Positions 41,214-44,471 of a stretch of DNA of 44,471 bases are shown here, one piece after another. The translations under genes were made by a program, and so were the position numbers. The stretch comes from Geobacteraceae bacterium (GTDB lineage: Bacteria; Desulfobacterota; Desulfuromonadia; Desulfuromonadales; BM103): the NCBI GenBank assembly GCA_024640545.1, contig JAHEEU010000003.1, positions 1 through 44,471 on the forward strand, written 5' to 3'. The number at the start of each line of letters is the position of its first letter. Position 1 is the stretch's first letter. The notes under the pieces are model-generated. The model searched no databases. It saw only the letters and a program-made list of their open reading frames with translations, and was not told the origin of the DNA.

Positions 41214-44200
41214 TGAGCAGTCAGAAGCACTCGCTGCCATCCCGAATCGTCGCCCGTTTCCTCGAAGGCAACCTGTCGACCATCCTGATCATCCTCTCGG
41301 TGATCGCGGGGGTTGTCGCCCTGGCCCTGACCCCCCGCGAAGAAGAACCGCAGATCGTCGTGCCGCTGGCCGACGTCTACGTGCATATGCCGGGCGCCAG
41401 CGCTGCCGAAGTGGAGAAGCAGGTCGCCACCCGCCTGGAGAAGCTGCTCTGGCAGGTCGACGGCGTCGAGTACGTCTATTCCATGTCCCGCCCCGACCTG
41501 GCGATCGTCACCGCCCGCTTCTATGTCGGCGAGGACCGCATCCAGTCTCTGGTCAAGCTGCACAACAAGATTTCCACGCACACCGACATCGTCCCCCCCG
41601 GGGTAGACGGCTGGGTCATCAAGCCGGTGGAAGTCGACGACGTGCCGATCGTCAACCTGACCCTCTTTTCCGACCAGGCCTCCGACCACGAGCTGCGCCG
41701 GGTTGCCGAAGAAGTCGTCGACCGGCTGCAGGCGGTCAAGAACACCTCGGTGACGACGATGATCGGCGGCCGGCCGCGCATGCTGCGGGTGGCCTTCGAT
41801 CCGGCGGCAGCCGCAGCCCGCCACCTCGACCTGTTGAGCGTCCACCAGGCCCTGGCCGGAGCCAATCTCGAGCTCCCCGCGGGGAGCTTTCAGCAGAACA
41901 ATGCCGAACTGCTCGTCCGGGGTGGAAGCTTCTTCAGCAACGCCGATGAGGTCGCCGACCTAGTGGTCGGCGTCCACGGCGACCGTCCGGTCTTCCTGCG
42001 CGATATCGCCAAAATCGAAGACTCCGCCGCCGAGACCACCAGTTATACGCGCATGCGCTTCGGCCCGGCCGCCGGCGTCAGCGAAGCGGCGGCTGATGGC
42101 TACAACGCGGTGCATATCGCCGTCGCCAAGCAGAAGGGCACCAATGCTGTGGTGGTGGCCGAAGATGTCATCACCGCGGTCGACAGCCTCAAGGGAGTGG
42201 TCATCCCGCCGGAGATCCAGGTCCGGGTGACGCGCAACTACGGCGAGACCGCCAACCACAAGGTCAACGAGCTGATGATGCACCTGACCATCGCCGTGGT
42301 GACCGTGCTGGCCCTGGTGCTGTTCGCCCTCGGCTGGCGCGAGGCGCTGGTGGTGGCCGTCTCGATCCCGATCATCTACTCCCTGACCCTGCTGGTGAAC
42401 TTCTGGTTCGGCTATACCATCAACCGGGTGACCCTGTTCGCCCTGGTGCTGGCCCTGGGCCTGCTGGTCGACGACCCGATCGTCGACGTGGAGAACATCT
42501 ACCGCCATTTCAAAATGAAGAAGGAGCCGCCGCGCGATGCGGTGCTGACTGCGATCGACGAGGTGCGGCCGCCGGTGATCCTGGCCACCCTGGCGGTCAT
42601 CCTGTCGTTTTTGCCGATGCTCTTCATCACCGGCATGATGGGGCCCTACATGCGGCCGATGGCGATCAACCTGCCGCTGACCATGCTCATGTCGCTGCTG
42701 GTCGCCTTCACCATCACCCCCTGGATGAGCTACCACGTCCTGAAAGGGGAGTACGGCAAAGGCGATCACGGCGAGTTCGTCCTCGAGGAGAGCCGCACCT
42801 ACCGGGTCTACCGAAAGCTGCTCGACCCCTTTCTGGCCAGCCGCGGCAAAGCCTGGCTGCTGGTCGGCACGGTGATCGTCCTGCTCTTCGCCTCGATGGC
42901 GCTCCCCGCCCTCGGTCTGGTGCCGATGAAGATGCTTCCCTTCGACAACAAGAACGAGTTCCAGCTGGTGGTCGATCTTGACGAGGGCCGCACGCTGGAG
43001 GAGACCGACCGTACGGTACGGGCCCTCGAGGACTACCTGGTGACGGTCAACGAGGTCACGGACGTGTCCTCCTACGTCGGCACCGCCAGCGCCATGGACT
43101 TCAACGGCATGGTCCGCCACTACTACCTGCGCCAGGCGCCCAACCTGGCAGACCTGCGCATCAACCTGGTCGGCAAGGGAGCGCGCTCCCAGCAGAGCCA
43201 TGACATCACCCTGCGCCTGCGCAACGATCTGACCCGGATCGCCGAAGCGCACGGGGCCCGCCTGAAGATCGTCGAAGTCCCCCCCGGTCCGCCGGTCATC
43301 GCCACCCTGGTCGGCGAAGTCTACGGCGATCCCGGCACCCCTTACAGCCGGCAGGTGGATGCCGCCGGGTTGATTGCCGCGCGCATGGCCGCCGAAGACA
43401 AGGTGGTCGACGTGGACGACACGGTAGAGTACCCGCAGCCCCGCTATCGCTTCGTGCCCGACCGCAGCAAGGCGGCCCTGGCCGGGGTCACGGACGCCGA
43501 GATTGCCCGGACCCTGCGCCTGGCCTTGAGCGGCGAGCAGGTGGGGACGCTGCACGTGCCGACCGAACGCAACCCCCTGCACATCGAGCTGCGCATGGAC
43601 CGGGCCGCTCGCTCCTCGCTGGAAGCACTGAACAGCCTGCAGGTGCGCGGCACCGACGGCAACCTGGTGCCGCTCGGCGAACTGGGCGTGTTCCAGGCGG
43701 AAACGCTGGAGCCGACCATCTACCACAAGAACCTCGAGCGGGTGGTCTACGTGTTCGGCGAGATGGCCGGGCGCAGCCCGGTCAACGCGATCCTGAACAT
43801 CGGCGGCCATTTCGACGACCATCCCCTGCCGGAGGGGACCCGGGTGGTCTGGAGCGGCGAAGGCGAGTGGAAGATCACCCTCGACGTCTTCCGCGACCTG
43901 GGGCTGGCATTCGGCGCCGCCCTGGTGCTGATTTACATCCTGCTGATCCTGGAAACCGGTTCCTACGCCATGCCGCTGATCATCATGGGTGCCATACCTT
44001 TGACCATGATCGGCATCATGCCCGGCTTCTGGCTGCTCAACCTGCTGCTCGACCACCCGGTGGGCGGCTACCAGACGCCGGTCTTCTTCACGGCGACCGC
44101 GATGATCGGCATGATCGCCCTGGCCGGCATCGTGGTGCGCAACTCGATCATCCTGATCGACTTCATCCACCATGCCCTCAAGCGCGGCGTGCCGCTGCGT

Positions 44201-44434
44201 GAAGCGCTGGTGGAAAGCGGCGCCGTCCGCCTGCGGCCGATCCTGCTGACTGCCGGAGCCGCCCTGCTCGGCAACTGGGTCATCACCCTCGACCCGATCT
44301 TCTCCGGACTGGCCTGGTCGATCATCTTCGGCGTCTTCGCCTCCACCGCGTTCACCCTGATCGTCATCCCCGTGGTCTACTGGCTGATCTACGGCCGCGA
44401 CCCGGAAACCCATGCAAGGAGATTCCAGTCATGA
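41213..44434 (+). CDS. RND superfamily efflux permease
   Basis: 1073 residues with the 12-helix RND layout and two large periplasmic loops. The start (LEGNLSTILIILSVIAGVVA) is the first helix; VYVHMPGASAAEVEKQVATR is the porter domain. The helix 4 proton-relay sequence LGLLVDDPIVDVENIYRH has both aspartates; helix 10/11 region GIVVRNSIILIDFIHHALKR follows the family. A docking-domain pair is visible as LEKLLWQVDGVEYVYSMSRP and ALEDYLVTVNEVTDVSSYVG. The subset is not that of AcrB-like drug pumps by length and loop sequence, but neither the heavy-metal CzcA signature nor a substrate is evident. Ends in a four-base overlap with the next gene. Confidence 0.93.
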   Translation: MSSQKHSLPSRIVARFLEGNLSTILIILSVIAGVVALALTPREEEPQIVVPLADVYVHMPGASAAEVEKQVATRLEKLLWQVDGVEYVYSMSRPDLAIVTARFYVGEDRIQSLVKLHNKISTHTDIVPPGVDGWVIKPVEVDDVPIVNLTLFSDQASDHELRRVAEEVVDRLQAVKNTSVTTMIGGRPRMLRVAFDPAAAAARHLDLLSVHQALAGANLELPAGSFQQNNAELLVRGGSFFSNADEVADLVVGVHGDRPVFLRDIAKIEDSAAETTSYTRMRFGPAAGVSEAAADGYNAVHIAVAKQKGTNAVVVAEDVITAVDSLKGVVIPPEIQVRVTRNYGETANHKVNELMMHLTIAVVTVLALVLFALGWREALVVAVSIPIIYSLTLLVNFWFGYTINRVTLFALVLALGLLVDDPIVDVENIYRHFKMKKEPPRDAVLTAIDEVRPPVILATLAVILSFLPMLFITGMMGPYMRPMAINLPLTMLMSLLVAFTITPWMSYHVLKGEYGKGDHGEFVLEESRTYRVYRKLLDPFLASRGKAWLLVGTVIVLLFASMALPALGLVPMKMLPFDNKNEFQLVVDLDEGRTLEETDRTVRALEDYLVTVNEVTDVSSYVGTASAMDFNGMVRHYYLRQAPNLADLRINLVGKGARSQQSHDITLRLRNDLTRIAEAHGARLKIVEVPPGPPVIATLVGEVYGDPGTPYSRQVDAAGLIAARMAAEDKVVDVDDTVEYPQPRYRFVPDRSKAALAGVTDAEIARTLRLALSGEQVGTLHVPTERNPLHIELRMDRAARSSLEALNSLQVRGTDGNLVPLGELGVFQAETLEPTIYHKNLERVVYVFGEMAGRSPVNAILNIGGHFDDHPLPEGTRVVWSGEGEWKITLDVFRDLGLAFGAALVLIYILLILETGSYAMPLIIMGAIPLTMIGIMPGFWLLNLLLDHPVGGYQTPVFFTATAMIGMIALAGIVVRNSIILIDFIHHALKRGVPLREALVESGAVRLRPILLTAGAALLGNWVITLDPIFSGLAWSIIFGVFASTAFTLIVIPVVYWLIYGRDPETHARRFQS

Positions 44435-44471
44435 CCGTCAACCGTTACCTGCGCCTGATCGCCGGCTTCTT
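44431..44471 (+). CDS. Start of a small inner-membrane protein, possibly DUF2892 (cut by window end)
   Basis: ATG at 44431 overlaps the permease stop (ATGA). Only MTVNRYLRLIAGFF is visible. DUF2892 (YgaP-like two-helix) proteins often begin in just this way (M-x-V-x-R-x-x-R-hydrophobic). Such genes commonly close RND pump operons. The call rests on 13 residues. Confidence 0.5.
   Translation, partial: MTVNRYLRLIAGF

Noticed and set aside
41960-44413. 817-codon open frame antisense to the RND permease
   Set aside because: Composition is His/Gln/Asp-rich with no domain; it arises from the high GC third positions of the true gene, which has full RND motifs.

Overview
The window reads as chromosomal DNA of a high-GC, Gram-negative, probably anaerobic bacterium. 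The gene families point to a deltaproteobacterium of the Geobacter/Desulfuromonas type (Desulfobacterota). Supporting points are a phenylacetate-CoA ligase next to a branched-chain-amino-acid-type binding protein, an MlaA/MlaC/RND lipid-transport operon, a TRAP transporter, a predicted selenoprotein and a periplasmic protein with a CxxCH motif. The taxonomic placement is inference; there is no rRNA or other marker gene here. I see no tRNA, rRNA, CRISPR array, phage gene or intact insertion sequence.

Layout. 1-1.97 kb: end of an aryl-CoA ligase gene and a periplasmic binding protein, closed by a strong terminator. 2.0-9.5 kb: housekeeping and small genes (UPF0316 membrane protein, flavin reductase, YcxB-like protein, zinc-ribbon membrane protein, MltB-type transglycosylase, RhlE helicase, transglutaminase-like protein, LysR regulator). 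9.6-13.5 kb: a secreted von Willebrand factor A protein followed by a two-component system. 13.5-17.5 kb, minus strand: mlaA-mlaC-RND operon. 17.7-19.6 kb, minus strand: two tandem AEC-family carriers.

19.9-22.3 kb, plus strand, is the most unusual part. It holds a membrane protein with a periplasmic Cys cluster, an ArsC/Spx-fold selenoprotein whose in-frame TGA at 20740 is followed by a bacterial SECIS-like hairpin, a 36-codon transmembrane reading frame without a standard start codon, and a secreted thioredoxin-fold protein that also carries a CxxCH motif and a flavinylation-like motif. Conventional gene calling would truncate or miss the selenoprotein and the micro-frame. Together they look like a small redox module acting at the cytoplasmic membrane and in the periplasm.

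22.3-25.8 kb: GlgX debranching enzyme, MgtC-family protein and a second zinc-ribbon membrane protein. 25.9-30.8 kb is visibly AT-richer: a lipoprotein and diguanylate cyclase pair, a PEP-CTERM/exosortase-type acyltransferase with no exosortase in view, long non-coding stretches and a PAS histidine kinase. 31.1-33.1 kb: two-gene operon for a repeat-rich secreted protein and a DUF2092 protein. 33.5-35.5 kb: DUF4301 protein and a universal stress protein. 35.5-38.5 kb: TRAP transporter dctP-dctQ-dctM with a hairpin between the first two genes. 38.8 kb to the end: a tightly coupled TolC/membrane-fusion/RND efflux operon running into a gene cut by the window edge.
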